NCBI GenBank assembly: GCA_955652245.1
Contig: CATPAV010000176.1
Location: forward strand, 1-7,778
Source: an uncultured Candidatus Udaeobacter sp.
GTDB lineage: Bacteria > Verrucomicrobiota > Verrucomicrobiia > Chthoniobacterales > UBA10450
DNA: 7,778 nt
Reading direction: 5' to 3'
Position numbers and translations under genes: made by a program. A model generated the notes under the pieces. That model was not told where the DNA came from. It was given only the letters and a program-made list of their open reading frames with translations, and did not search any database. Below, piece after piece: positions 1 through 5,849 of this stretch; position 1 is the stretch's first letter, and every line of letters starts with the position of its first letter.

Positions 1-1
1 C

Positions 2-226
2 AACAGCGATGCGTGGGATTTCAGCGAACATACGCAAACAATCATACGAAAACCCGGATCGACGAAGCCTCCTAACCAATTCGATAATCTCGCCTCCGAT
101 ATCGGCGTTGGAGTTCGTCTCGATTTGCCGATTGGTCCGCTGCGTATCGATTACGGAATTCCACTTCAAAAGGCTGGGAACAGCGGCGGTGGGAGGTTCA
201 ACTTCAATGTCGGTTATCAATTTTGA
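2..226 (+). CDS. bamA: BamA/Omp85 outer-membrane assembly protein, C-terminal end (partial)
   Basis: The frame is open from the first bases of the window and stops with TGA at 224-226, giving about 74 C-terminal residues. The reading contains LDLPIGPLRIDYGIPLQ and ends FNFNVGYQF. This is the usual closing pattern of Omp85/BamA barrels: a penultimate strand with a 'GPLR.DYG.PL' motif, a short glycine-rich loop, and a last strand with alternating aromatic residues and a C-terminal phenylalanine, which is the signal recognised by the BAM machinery itself. BamA is the outer-membrane insertase that folds beta-barrel proteins. The skp gene begins 53 nt downstream on the same strand, the classic bamA-skp arrangement. 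The POTRA domains and most of the barrel lie outside the window. A TamA-like or other Omp85 member is possible, but the skp neighbour favours BamA. Confidence 0.85.
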   Translation, partial: NSDAWDFSEHTQTIIRKPGSTKPPNQFDNLASDIGVGVRLDLPIGPLRIDYGIPLQKAGNSGGGRFNFNVGYQF

Positions 227-279
227 ACGAATATAAATGGTTGCAGTCTAAAGCGGTTCCAGCCACCGTTACTTCTCTT

Positions 280-915
280 ATGAAAAAATTTCTCTCTATG
301 GCCTTGGCTTTCACGCTCGCGTTTCCGGTCGTGGCTTTTGCCCAGGGCGCTTTTAAAATCGGAACTGTCGATATGCAACGCGCGTTCAAGGAATGCAACA
401 AGACCAAGGACGCCGAAGCGAAAATCAATGACGCCAAAAACGCGGCTAAGAAGGAGTATGACGATCGCGCGGAATCCTATAAGAAGGCGCTTGATGAAAT
501 CAACACCCTGAACAAGCAGCTCGATGCCCCAGCGCTGAGCGTCGACGCCAAAGCACAAAAAGCGAAGGAGCGCGACGACAAGATCGCCAACATCAAGAAT
601 ATGGAGCGGGAAATCAACGAATTCCGCCAAACTCGCGAACGGCAGCTGCAAGAACAAGCGATGCGCATGCGAGAGGGTATCGTAAAAGAAATCACCGATA
701 TAGTGATGGAAAAAGTCAAAGCCAACAACATGGACTTGGTGTTTGACAGATCCGGCATGAGCCTGAACGGCGTCCCTGTTTTAATGTACTCACACGACAA
801 CGTCGATTTCACCAGTGACATTATAGCCGTTCTCAACAAGCCCGGCCGCGCCATCTCAAGCGAGAAAACCTCGACGAGCCCGTCCGCGACCCCGGCGAGA
901 GCTTTGAAACCTTAG
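280..915 (+). CDS. skp: Periplasmic chaperone Skp/OmpH family
   Basis: This encodes a 211-residue exported protein of the OmpH/Skp family, a holdase that binds unfolded outer-membrane proteins in the periplasm and delivers them to BamA. I chose ATG 280 because a signal peptide starts directly there (MKKFLSMALAF, cleavage likely after VAFA at about residue 21); a longer frame from TTG 223 would bury it and overlap the bamA stop. The mature start GAFKIGTVDMQRAF is the typical first strand of the family. Residues about 45-150 are highly charged and coiled-coil-like (the tentacles). LVFDRSGMSLNGVPVLMYS is the returning body strand with the usual NGVPV. The protein is longer than the E. coli form (161 aa) because of a Ser/Pro/Ala-rich tail after about residue 190. 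No obvious Shine-Dalgarno sequence precedes the start. It is probably co-transcribed with bamA, and a strong terminator follows. Confidence 0.92.
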   Translation: MKKFLSMALAFTLAFPVVAFAQGAFKIGTVDMQRAFKECNKTKDAEAKINDAKNAAKKEYDDRAESYKKALDEINTLNKQLDAPALSVDAKAQKAKERDDKIANIKNMEREINEFRQTRERQLQEQAMRMREGIVKEITDIVMEKVKANNMDLVFDRSGMSLNGVPVLMYSHDNVDFTSDIIAVLNKPGRAISSEKTSTSPSATPARALKP

Positions 916-940
916 TTTTAATTTCGACAATTCAAAAATG

Positions 941-969
941 CACGCGAGCTAAGGTCGCGCGTGTTTTTT
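941..969 (+). terminator. Rho-independent terminator after skp
   Basis: A GC-rich stem is formed by CACGCG (941-946) and CGCGTG (958-963) around an 11-nt loop, followed at once by six T residues (964-969). It lies 26 nt past the skp stop and just before the next plus-strand gene, so it should end the bamA-skp transcript. The A-rich flank at 934-938 could lengthen the stem by pairing with the T run. Confidence 0.85.
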
Positions 970-976
970 CGTCCAG

Positions 977-1852
977 GTGAAAAGGAGGTGCTCACCTCGC
1001 AGGGCAACGATTTATGAGCGGTTTCAAGCCGCGCACCTTTCGATTAGGTTTTCAAGCCAGAGTGCAATCGTTCTTCTCCTGCTTCACACGTTCAGCTTCA
1101 ACTCGGCCGCGAATTGGCAGTCAACGCTCACTAAAGATCCACCCGGCAATTTTCCGGAGCTTCGACCGCTTCGTGCAACCTATCGTTTCGGCTGGTCTGG
1201 GCTGACGGCGGCCACTGGAGAAGTCCATTTTACAAAACCATCTCAAGACCGACTTCAGCTCGAGGGAACGGGAACGACGATCAGCTTTGTCCGCGCCTTG
1301 TGGAAACTGGACGTCAACTATCATGCGCTCGCGAATGCGGAAACGCTGCGTCCAGTCGAGACCCGGCAAACGGAGAATTATCGATCAAAAAAAATCGCTA
1401 CCCAGCTCACTTTCACGAATAACGGGGTTATTCGCGTACGCACAGAAGGCCAGGGCGGCGCTGTCGGCACAAAGACTCGCGACTTTAGTTTTCCCAACTT
1501 GTTCGATTTGCATTCGGCGATGCTTTATCTGCGGAGTCAGCCACTGAGGGACCGCAGCATCCACCGCGTCGTCGTTTATCCCGCGACTTCTGCCTATCTT
1601 GCCACCGTCACGGTGCTGGGTCGGGAAAAAATTTCAGTGCGCGCCGGCAACTACGCTGCGATAAAAATGGGTTTGCAGCTTCACCGAATTGGCAAAAAGC
1701 TTGATTTGGAGCCACATCGGAAATTTCGGCGCGCCACAGTCTGGGTCTCGGACGACAATGATCGAATTCTGCTTCGCATCGAAGCGCAGGTTTTTGTCGG
1801 CACAGTCTTCGCCGAGCTACAGTCGGTACATTTCGATGGCCCAAAATCGTAA
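977..1852 (+). CDS. DUF3108-like exported protein (start uncertain)
   Basis: This encodes about 291 residues, the length depending on the start. A hydrophobic stretch at residues about 29-40 (SAIVLLLLHTF) preceded by arginines looks like a signal peptide or anchor, with possible cleavage near NSAA at about 46. From residue about 65 the pattern LRATYRFGWSGLTAATGEV resembles the opening of DUF3108 (PF11306) proteins, which are periplasmic beta-rich proteins of unknown function. Later parts fit the same family: a 'F..PNLFDLHSAMLYLRSQPL' segment, VTVLGREKISVRAGNY, and a closing WVSDDNDRILLRIEAQVFVGTV. The only standard in-frame start is GTG 977, which has no ribosome site upstream. Instead a strong AAGGAGG lies inside the frame at 982-988, so the annotated start may be wrong or the 5' end damaged. 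Function is unknown. The gene is separated from skp by a terminator and so is probably expressed on its own. Confidence 0.7.
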   Translation: MKRRCSPRRATIYERFQAAHLSIRFSSQSAIVLLLLHTFSFNSAANWQSTLTKDPPGNFPELRPLRATYRFGWSGLTAATGEVHFTKPSQDRLQLEGTGTTISFVRALWKLDVNYHALANAETLRPVETRQTENYRSKKIATQLTFTNNGVIRVRTEGQGGAVGTKTRDFSFPNLFDLHSAMLYLRSQPLRDRSIHRVVVYPATSAYLATVTVLGREKISVRAGNYAAIKMGLQLHRIGKKLDLEPHRKFRRATVWVSDDNDRILLRIEAQVFVGTVFAELQSVHFDGPKS

Positions 1853-1869
1853 TGCAGGCGTGACCTGCA
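1853..1869. terminator. Weak hairpin between convergent genes
   Basis: TGCAGG (1853-1858) and CCTGCA (1864-1869) form a perfect 6-bp stem with a 5-nt loop. It sits immediately after the DUF3108-like stop and in the 44-bp gap to the convergent peptidoglycan-binding gene. On the minus strand the stem is followed by ATTACGATTTT, a loose T-rich tail; on the plus strand there is no T run. It may act as a modest terminator for the minus-strand operon. Confidence 0.35.
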
Positions 1870-1896
1870 ATTCCATGAACATTCCAAGCTCGATGC

Positions 1897-2625
1897 CTAT
1901 TCAGGAACCCATTCGCCGCGCACGGGCGGCTCGGGCCGAGGACGGACGCGGTGACGGGACGGATTGAAGATCGGTGCACGTGCTCGCGGCAATAACTCGA
2001 GCGCGGCAAGGGTTTCCAAATCGAACCGGCCTGTAACCGGAAGCCCCGTCCGCGCTTGATATGCGCGCAGCGAAAATTCCACCGCCGGCTGATACATACC
2101 GTCAATCTCACCGCGATAGAGGCCGCGACGCGCCAGCGCTATTTGTGCGGAAAGCACGAGATTGCGCTGCACATCGGGCGGCGCAGCCTCATAGGGAGTT
2201 CCAGCAAAAGGTGCTCCCGGTGCAGCGCCAGGCGTCACAGGATCTGATGGATAGAGTTGTCGATCTTGCGGTGGGTTGGAGGAAGGCTGCTCTGGCACCG
2301 GAGCCACGCCTGCCGATTCCTCTCGGAGATCAGAGGCGCCAGGGCTTGGCGATGGGCTAACCCTCACTGCCGGCTGTCCAGACGCAGAAGAATTAATTCC
2401 CAGTGAACGAAGCGTTTCAGTATTCAGCTCACCGTTAACCTCGAGTCCATTGCGAATTTGATAGCGCCGAATCGCGGCCGTTAGATTCGCATTGGTGTCC
2501 CCAGTAATCTCGCCATAATAAAACCCCTGATCCTTCAGTGCCTGTTGCACACTTTCGATCATCTGGTCCCCTCGAACCAGCGCAACCGATCCGAGGAAAA
2601 CAAGCGCAACCACTTTGGCTTTCAT
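1897..2625 (-). CDS. Exported protein with two peptidoglycan-binding domains
   Basis: This encodes a 242-residue protein with a signal peptide (residues 1-19, MKAKVVALVFLGSVALVRG). Two PG_binding_1-type (PF01471) repeats are visible. The first, at about 23-75, reads VQQALKDQGFYYGEITGD then IRRYQIRNGLEVNGELNTET. The second, at about 153-212, reads QIALARRGLYRGEIDGMYQ then LRAYQARTGLPVTGRFDLET. They are joined by a Pro/Ser/Gly-rich linker (about 80-150), and a basic proline-rich tail follows. Such domains bind peptidoglycan or serve as targeting modules; no catalytic domain is seen. The start lies 37 nt downstream of the amidase stop on the same strand, so it is probably the last gene of the operon and could help place the amidase or anchor a complex at the wall. 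That partnership is inference. No strong ribosome-binding site is visible. Confidence 0.85.
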   Translation of the reverse strand: MKAKVVALVFLGSVALVRGDQMIESVQQALKDQGFYYGEITGDTNANLTAAIRRYQIRNGLEVNGELNTETLRSLGINSSASGQPAVRVSPSPSPGASDLREESAGVAPVPEQPSSNPPQDRQLYPSDPVTPGAAPGAPFAGTPYEAAPPDVQRNLVLSAQIALARRGLYRGEIDGMYQPAVEFSLRAYQARTGLPVTGRFDLETLAALELLPRARAPIFNPSRHRVRPRPEPPVRGEWVPE

Positions 2626-2662
2626 CTCGATCTTAGTTTTGACGCCACTACTTTTTGCTTAT

Positions 2663-3472
2663 TCAGCGCCTTCCCGGCGCAGTCACAGCTACGGCTGATT
2701 GACGTTGCTTTAAAGCGTCGCGATAACGTAAAATTCCGTCGCTGATGGCTGCGGCAAGTTGCTCACGATAATCTTCGCTCGTCAGCCTGGAATTATCCTC
2801 TTTGTTGGTGAGAAATCCTCCCTCAACCAAAACAGCCGGAGAAGTCACATTCGCGATCACAAAAAATTGTTTGGCCTTCGTCCCCCGATCAAGCGCCTGG
2901 GTGCGTGCAACCAGCGCTTCCTGAATAAACCCGGCGAGGCTTTGACTTTCCAGGTTCGGCGATTCAGAAAGTGCTCGCCACAAGAAAGGCAACCATGAAG
3001 TCATGAATGATCCCGGAGTGATTTGATGGGCGGCATAATAAGTTTCCACGCCAGTCGACACCGGGCGATTGTCTTCGTTAAAATGGATGCTGATAAAAAT
3101 GCAATCGCTCACGCGATTGGCGAATGCCGCCCGCTCTGCCAGGGACACATAAGTGTCGCCCAGGCGTGTCATAACGGTCGCGATCCCTTCCGCCTCCAAC
3201 AAGCGATCGACGCGGTGTGCTACATCCAGGGTCAAGTCTTTTTCAAGCACGCCGCCGCACATTGCGCCGGAATCCTGTCCACCATGTCCGGGATCAAGAA
3301 CTACGACCGCGAATGGCCCCAGCGTTGCAGAAGGTTGCGCCATTCTCAATCTTGCGGGTTGCGGTTTCGACGTCCGCTGCATCCAAACAAAAGATGCGAT
3401 CATTAAGAACAACCCGATTAAGGCCAGTATGCTCCGGACCGCTTGTCTCATTCGTGTTCGTCGGGCGAACAT
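2663..3472 (-). CDS. N-acetylmuramoyl-L-alanine amidase (Amidase_3)
   Basis: This 269-residue zinc hydrolase cleaves the amide bond between N-acetylmuramic acid and the stem-peptide L-alanine, for cell separation or wall turnover. A single N-terminal hydrophobic segment (about 14-30, ILALIGLFLMIASFVW) after basic residues suggests a membrane anchor or uncleaved signal. The catalytic domain starts at about 54. Family residues are all present: VVLDPGHGGQDSG (zinc His63), VLEKD (zinc Glu77), FISIHFN (zinc His130) and VLVEGGFLTN (catalytic Glu217). A C-terminal stretch of about 20 residues is probably disordered. Start 3472 is supported by GGAG a few bases upstream; Met8 (3451) is an alternative. 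The gene begins 13 nt after the proteasome alpha stop, so co-transcription is likely. It lacks an AMIN targeting domain, which may explain the separate peptidoglycan-binding gene downstream. Confidence 0.92.
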   Translation of the reverse strand: MFARRTRMRQAVRSILALIGLFLMIASFVWMQRTSKPQPARLRMAQPSATLGPFAVVVLDPGHGGQDSGAMCGGVLEKDLTLDVAHRVDRLLEAEGIATVMTRLGDTYVSLAERAAFANRVSDCIFISIHFNEDNRPVSTGVETYYAAHQITPGSFMTSWLPFLWRALSESPNLESQSLAGFIQEALVARTQALDRGTKAKQFFVIANVTSPAVLVEGGFLTNKEDNSRLTSEDYREQLAAAISDGILRYRDALKQRQSAVAVTAPGRR

Positions 3473-3485
3473 TTCTCTCCATATT

Positions 3486-4265
3486 TTAATCGTGAATCAA
3501 CGCGCGTAGTTCCGCATCTAATAACGCACGATAGCGAATTCCCCTGCTCGGATCGCGTTCAAGGATTCCTGCTTCGATTCCGCTGTTGGCGAGCTGTTCA
3601 AGTCGATATTTAGTAACCGCCGAGCGCTCTGGCAGTTCCTTGGCGTCGCCGGTCTGTAAAGCCATATGTCCAACGCTCCACGCGTCGAGTGCGGATTTTA
3701 GCGCCGCCTCAAAACTAGTGTCCGGAGCATATTCGGCTTTGAGAAATGATTCCATCAGCTCCCTCGATTGCCGTGTCCCGCTCAGCGCGGCGAAGTCCTG
3801 TCGCGTTTGCGCGAAGGTGGTGCCGCTGGTTGCGATCTCGCCATCGTACTCCACCCGCAGAAACAGGTCCTCTTCGGGACGTTCTCCGACTTCCGCAAAG
3901 AGCATCCGCGCCAGGTACGGCGCGCCATAAACTTGTTCGAACGCACTCTTCATTACTGGGCTAAGCGAATAATGCACCAGCCGCCGCAATGAAACATCCG
4001 CCGTCGAGCGCGTAAAACCCTCCGTGCTGGCCAGCTCGATGGCCGCCATTCGCAACCGTTCAATGTCTCCCGGATGACCGATTGCTCCCATGGCAATGCG
4101 GTCATAAATTTCGAAAATTTTCTGCCGCGCCTGGCCGAGCGTAAGGAATAAAATGCCATCGCGATAACCCAGCGCTGCGATCGGACTGCCCGAAACGAGC
4201 TGTGCCTCGATGTACTCGCGGCGATTTGCGATCGCTTCGACCCAACGATACGGCTCCTCGATCAT
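3486..4265 (-). CDS. prcA: 20S proteasome alpha subunit
   Basis: This 259-residue protein resembles the bacterial PrcA. The first strand is PIAALGYRDGILFLTLG, where Mycobacterium tuberculosis PrcA, as I recall it, has SVVALAYAGGVLFVAEN. The segment RQKIFEIYDRIAMGAIGH matches the conserved 'LQKISELYDRVGFAAAGK'. A helix with 'IERLRMAAIELASTEGF.....DVSLRRL' follows, then AEVGERPEEDLFLRVEYDGEIA (strands) and a helix 'MESFLKAEYAPDTSFEAALKSAL'. There is no N-terminal catalytic threonine, as expected for alpha subunits, which form the outer gating rings and dock the ATPase. Its ATG overlaps the beta-subunit stop by 4 nt (ATGA, 4262-4265), indicating translational coupling and equal dosage. General annotation pipelines may label it hypothetical because it is divergent; the beta neighbour makes the assignment strong. 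Confidence 0.9.
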   Translation of the reverse strand: MIEEPYRWVEAIANRREYIEAQLVSGSPIAALGYRDGILFLTLGQARQKIFEIYDRIAMGAIGHPGDIERLRMAAIELASTEGFTRSTADVSLRRLVHYSLSPVMKSAFEQVYGAPYLARMLFAEVGERPEEDLFLRVEYDGEIATSGTTFAQTRQDFAALSGTRQSRELMESFLKAEYAPDTSFEAALKSALDAWSVGHMALQTGDAKELPERSAVTKYRLEQLANSGIEAGILERDPSRGIRYRALLDAELRALIHD

Positions 4266-5092
4266 GCAACCGTTTTCTTGAAGACGGCAGCGATCTTGGT
4301 CTCCGGCAAGGTCGTGATGCCCTCGCGCGACACGATCTTAATGAGCGGATAAATTTTCCCGCTGCGATCCACCCCGCCGGTGGACGTGTCGGATTCCGCG
4401 GCGGTATCGAGCGCGCGCAATGCGATCGATACCGCCTCGTCTTCGCTCAATTTTTGCAGCGGCTTGGCGCCCCAATTGTTTTGGTAATAAAGAATGCCGC
4501 GCACGGAGGGCGAGCCCGATCCCGTTGCGGCGTAATCGGTCACTTCAAACTGCGCCCCCATCGCATCGTAAAAATAGAGTCGTGCCTCGGGCTTTGGATT
4601 AGAATCGTAGGTCGCGAAAATCGGGACGACCATTCCGACGCCTTGCATGACAAATCCGAAATTGTCGCGCAGTAGCTTGGAAAGAGCGCGCACCTTTCCA
4701 TCGACGCTCATTTCCTGCAATTGCGTCCGCCGAAAGTATTGGAATGAATGTTCGAGCACGCGCGCCATTTCCCAGGCCGTCGCCGGCACGCCGGCGATGG
4801 CCATAATCGAGTGGCGATCGATTTCCAAAACTTTGTCGGCGCGATCGTAAACCACGGTGTTGCCGGAAGTCGCACGCCGATCGCCCGCCACGAGCACGCC
4901 ACCTGAAAATTTGAAAGCAAGAATTGTGGTCGCCTCCGTCGGCTCCCAGCTTCTTTGCTGTAGCTTTCCTACCGGTCCAACTGCATCGACAATCGCCGCT
5001 GGACCAAGCAGCCCTTTGCGTCGTAGCAGCGTGGGGAAATCGTCGGCTGCGCCAGAAAAAGTCTGGTCAGGCCTCACCAGGGGCGCCTCCAT
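4262..5092 (-). CDS. prcB: 20S proteasome beta subunit, threonine protease precursor
   Basis: This 276-residue precursor has a 54-residue propeptide and a mature part of about 222 residues starting TTILAFKFSGG. Numbering from that Thr1 (codon 4930-4928), the catalytic residues Asp17 (VAGDRRAT) and Lys33 (RADKVLEI) fall exactly in place, and SDTSTGGVD matches the conserved late loop (DDDSATGGPD in Mycobacterium). A GSGS motif (ATGSGSPSVRG) is also present. The enzyme is the proteolytic core and degrades unfolded substrates in the central chamber. The residue before Thr1 is Ala rather than the usual Gly. I chose ATG 5092 over an upstream in-frame start at 5230, because it overlaps the UBact stop by one base (TAATG) and the upstream stretch is the UBact gene in another frame. 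No Shine-Dalgarno sequence is seen, so translation probably depends on coupling to UBact. The 3' end overlaps prcA. Confidence 0.95.
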   Translation of the reverse strand: MEAPLVRPDQTFSGAADDFPTLLRRKGLLGPAAIVDAVGPVGKLQQRSWEPTEATTILAFKFSGGVLVAGDRRATSGNTVVYDRADKVLEIDRHSIMAIAGVPATAWEMARVLEHSFQYFRRTQLQEMSVDGKVRALSKLLRDNFGFVMQGVGMVVPIFATYDSNPKPEARLYFYDAMGAQFEVTDYAATGSGSPSVRGILYYQNNWGAKPLQKLSEDEAVSIALRALDTAAESDTSTGGVDRSGKIYPLIKIVSREGITTLPETKIAAVFKKTVA

Positions 5093-5268
5093 TATTCGCC
5101 AGTGCGCTGGCGATAGCGCTTGGATTGATTGGGATCGACCTTGCGCATTTTTTTTAGAAGATCTTTTGTGTCCGGCCTCGAGACATCCGGCGAACGCGGG
5201 CCCCCGCCATCGCCTTGCTTCGGGCTCCACGGAACCGGATCGACTGGTTTTTGGATGCGCTCAGGCAT
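5092..5268 (-). CDS. ubact: UBact-type ubiquitin-like protein modifier (Pup analogue)
   Basis: This encodes a 58-residue, hydrophilic, proline- and lysine-rich protein: an N-terminal part MPERIQKPVDPVPW, a glycine-rich turn GDGGGP, the segment SPDVSRPDTKDLLKKMRKVD, and the C-terminus RYRQRTGE. As I recall the family, this is the UBact pattern described in several Gram-negative phyla (Nitrospirae, Verrucomicrobia, Armatimonadetes and others), including 'PDV..P.T..LL..MRKVDP.Q...YRQR[TS]G[EQ]'. UBact is thought to act like Pup: the C-terminal Glu side chain is joined to substrate lysines, marking them for the proteasome. It ends in Glu here, so deamidation would not be needed. It is first in the cluster, directly before prcB (1-bp overlap). 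Start 5268 follows the family's MPER start, although it has no Shine-Dalgarno sequence; an alternative start at 5313 would add 15 residues. It is smaller and more basic than mycobacterial Pup (64 aa, acidic). Confidence 0.9.
   Translation of the reverse strand: MPERIQKPVDPVPWSPKQGDGGGPRSPDVSRPDTKDLLKKMRKVDPNQSKRYRQRTGE
5097..5112 (-). promoter_or_regulatory. Hairpin at the UBact stop / prcB start junction
   Basis: CGCCAG and CTGGCG form a perfect 6-bp inverted repeat with a 4-nt loop, ending two bases before the TAATG stop/start overlap. In the mRNA it would sit just upstream of the prcB start and be opened by ribosomes finishing UBact, which would fit coupled translation. The same bases encode the conserved RQRTG residues of UBact, so the fold may be coincidental. 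Confidence 0.35.
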
Positions 5269-5372
5269 GAAAAAATTTAAGGGTAAAAATTGGAAAGGCA
5301 AGCTGCCCGCCATGTTGGCGCCTCATTTCCAGAAGCTTGCCAGACACAGCCGCCAATGCCAAAATTTGCGCA
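5269..5372. promoter_or_regulatory. Divergent intergenic region between UBact and LysM genes
   Basis: This 104-bp spacer must hold the promoters for both the minus-strand proteasome cluster and the plus-strand LysM gene. It contains an 8-bp perfect inverted repeat, GGCAAGCT (5297-5304) with AGCTTGCC (5334-5341), and nested inside it CGCCATGTTGGCG (5308-5320, 5-bp arms). The segment next to UBact is AT-rich. On the minus strand TTGCCT followed by TTAAAT-like sequence could be a weak promoter, but spacing and match are poor, so I do not call exact -35/-10 boxes. The repeats are candidate operator sites. Confidence 0.4.
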
Positions 5373-5849
5373 ATGAAGCTGGTCCCTATTTTCTTTGCAG
5401 CGCTCTTTTCCGGTTTCTCACTGTTTTCGGCAGCTTCAGCCCAGACGCCTGCGCCAGAGCCTCTCAAATCCGATGCGCCTCAACTTGAGGCGTTGGCGAA
5501 AAAAATAGATGAACAGAACGCGAAGATCGACGCCCTCTCTCAGGAAATCCTCAAGCTGGAGCAGCAGGTTTCTCACATTCGCCCAGGCGTAATGATTGGA
5601 GAGAGCACGCTCTCGCCTACAAACTCCACGGCTCCGGCCGAATCTGCGTCACACCCGGTGAGCGGGAACACCCATACAGTTGCGCGCGGAGAGACGCTCA
5701 CTTCCATCGCGAAGATGTACAAAGTGGGTGTCGATGAATTGCAAAAGTCCAATAATATCGAAGACGGTCGGAAATTACAGGCGGGGCAAACAATCGTGAT
5801 CCCCACTCCGCCGCCAGTGCCTTCTGCTTCACCCGCACCGTCCAATTGA
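5373..5849 (+). CDS. LysM-domain exported protein with coiled coil
   Basis: This 158-residue protein has a signal peptide (residues 1-23, MKLVPIFFAALFSGFSLFSA then ASA|QT). A short coiled coil follows at about 34-68 (LEALAKKIDEQNAKIDALSQ and ILKLEQQV), then a Ser/Thr/Pro linker. One LysM domain lies at about 100-144 (HTVARGETLTSIAKMYKVGV, NNIEDGRKLQAGQTIVIP), and a Pro/Ser tail closes the protein. LysM binds N-acetylglucosamine-containing glycans such as peptidoglycan, so the protein is probably a periplasmic wall-associated or adaptor protein; no enzyme domain is visible. Start 5373 is chosen because the signal peptide begins there; an upstream TTG at 5337 would add 12 polar residues. No ribosome site is visible. 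It is divergent from the UBact-proteasome genes and may share regulation with them. Confidence 0.87.
   Translation: MKLVPIFFAALFSGFSLFSAASAQTPAPEPLKSDAPQLEALAKKIDEQNAKIDALSQEILKLEQQVSHIRPGVMIGESTLSPTNSTAPAESASHPVSGNTHTVARGETLTSIAKMYKVGVDELQKSNNIEDGRKLQAGQTIVIPTPPPVPSASPAPSN

Noticed and set aside
229..240. TATAAAT box before skp
   Set aside because: No suitable -35 element at the right distance, and skp is expected to be read from the bamA transcript.
217..657. Long minus-strand frame opposite skp
   Set aside because: It is the antisense shadow of a charged coiled-coil gene; no family features are seen.
1014..1205. ATG-started 63-residue frame overlapping the DUF3108-like gene
   Set aside because: No domain or signal features; the signal peptide and domain are in the other frame. 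It is kept only as a possible sign of a frameshift at the 5' end.
3023..3406. Plus-strand 127-residue frame opposite the amidase
   Set aside because: Antisense to the conserved zinc-hydrolase motifs; its composition is that of a shadow frame.
5093..5230. In-frame upstream start giving a 322-residue beta subunit
   Set aside because: The extra 46 residues are read entirely over the UBact gene in another frame and look low-quality (basic, no family match). The TAATG junction gives a better start.
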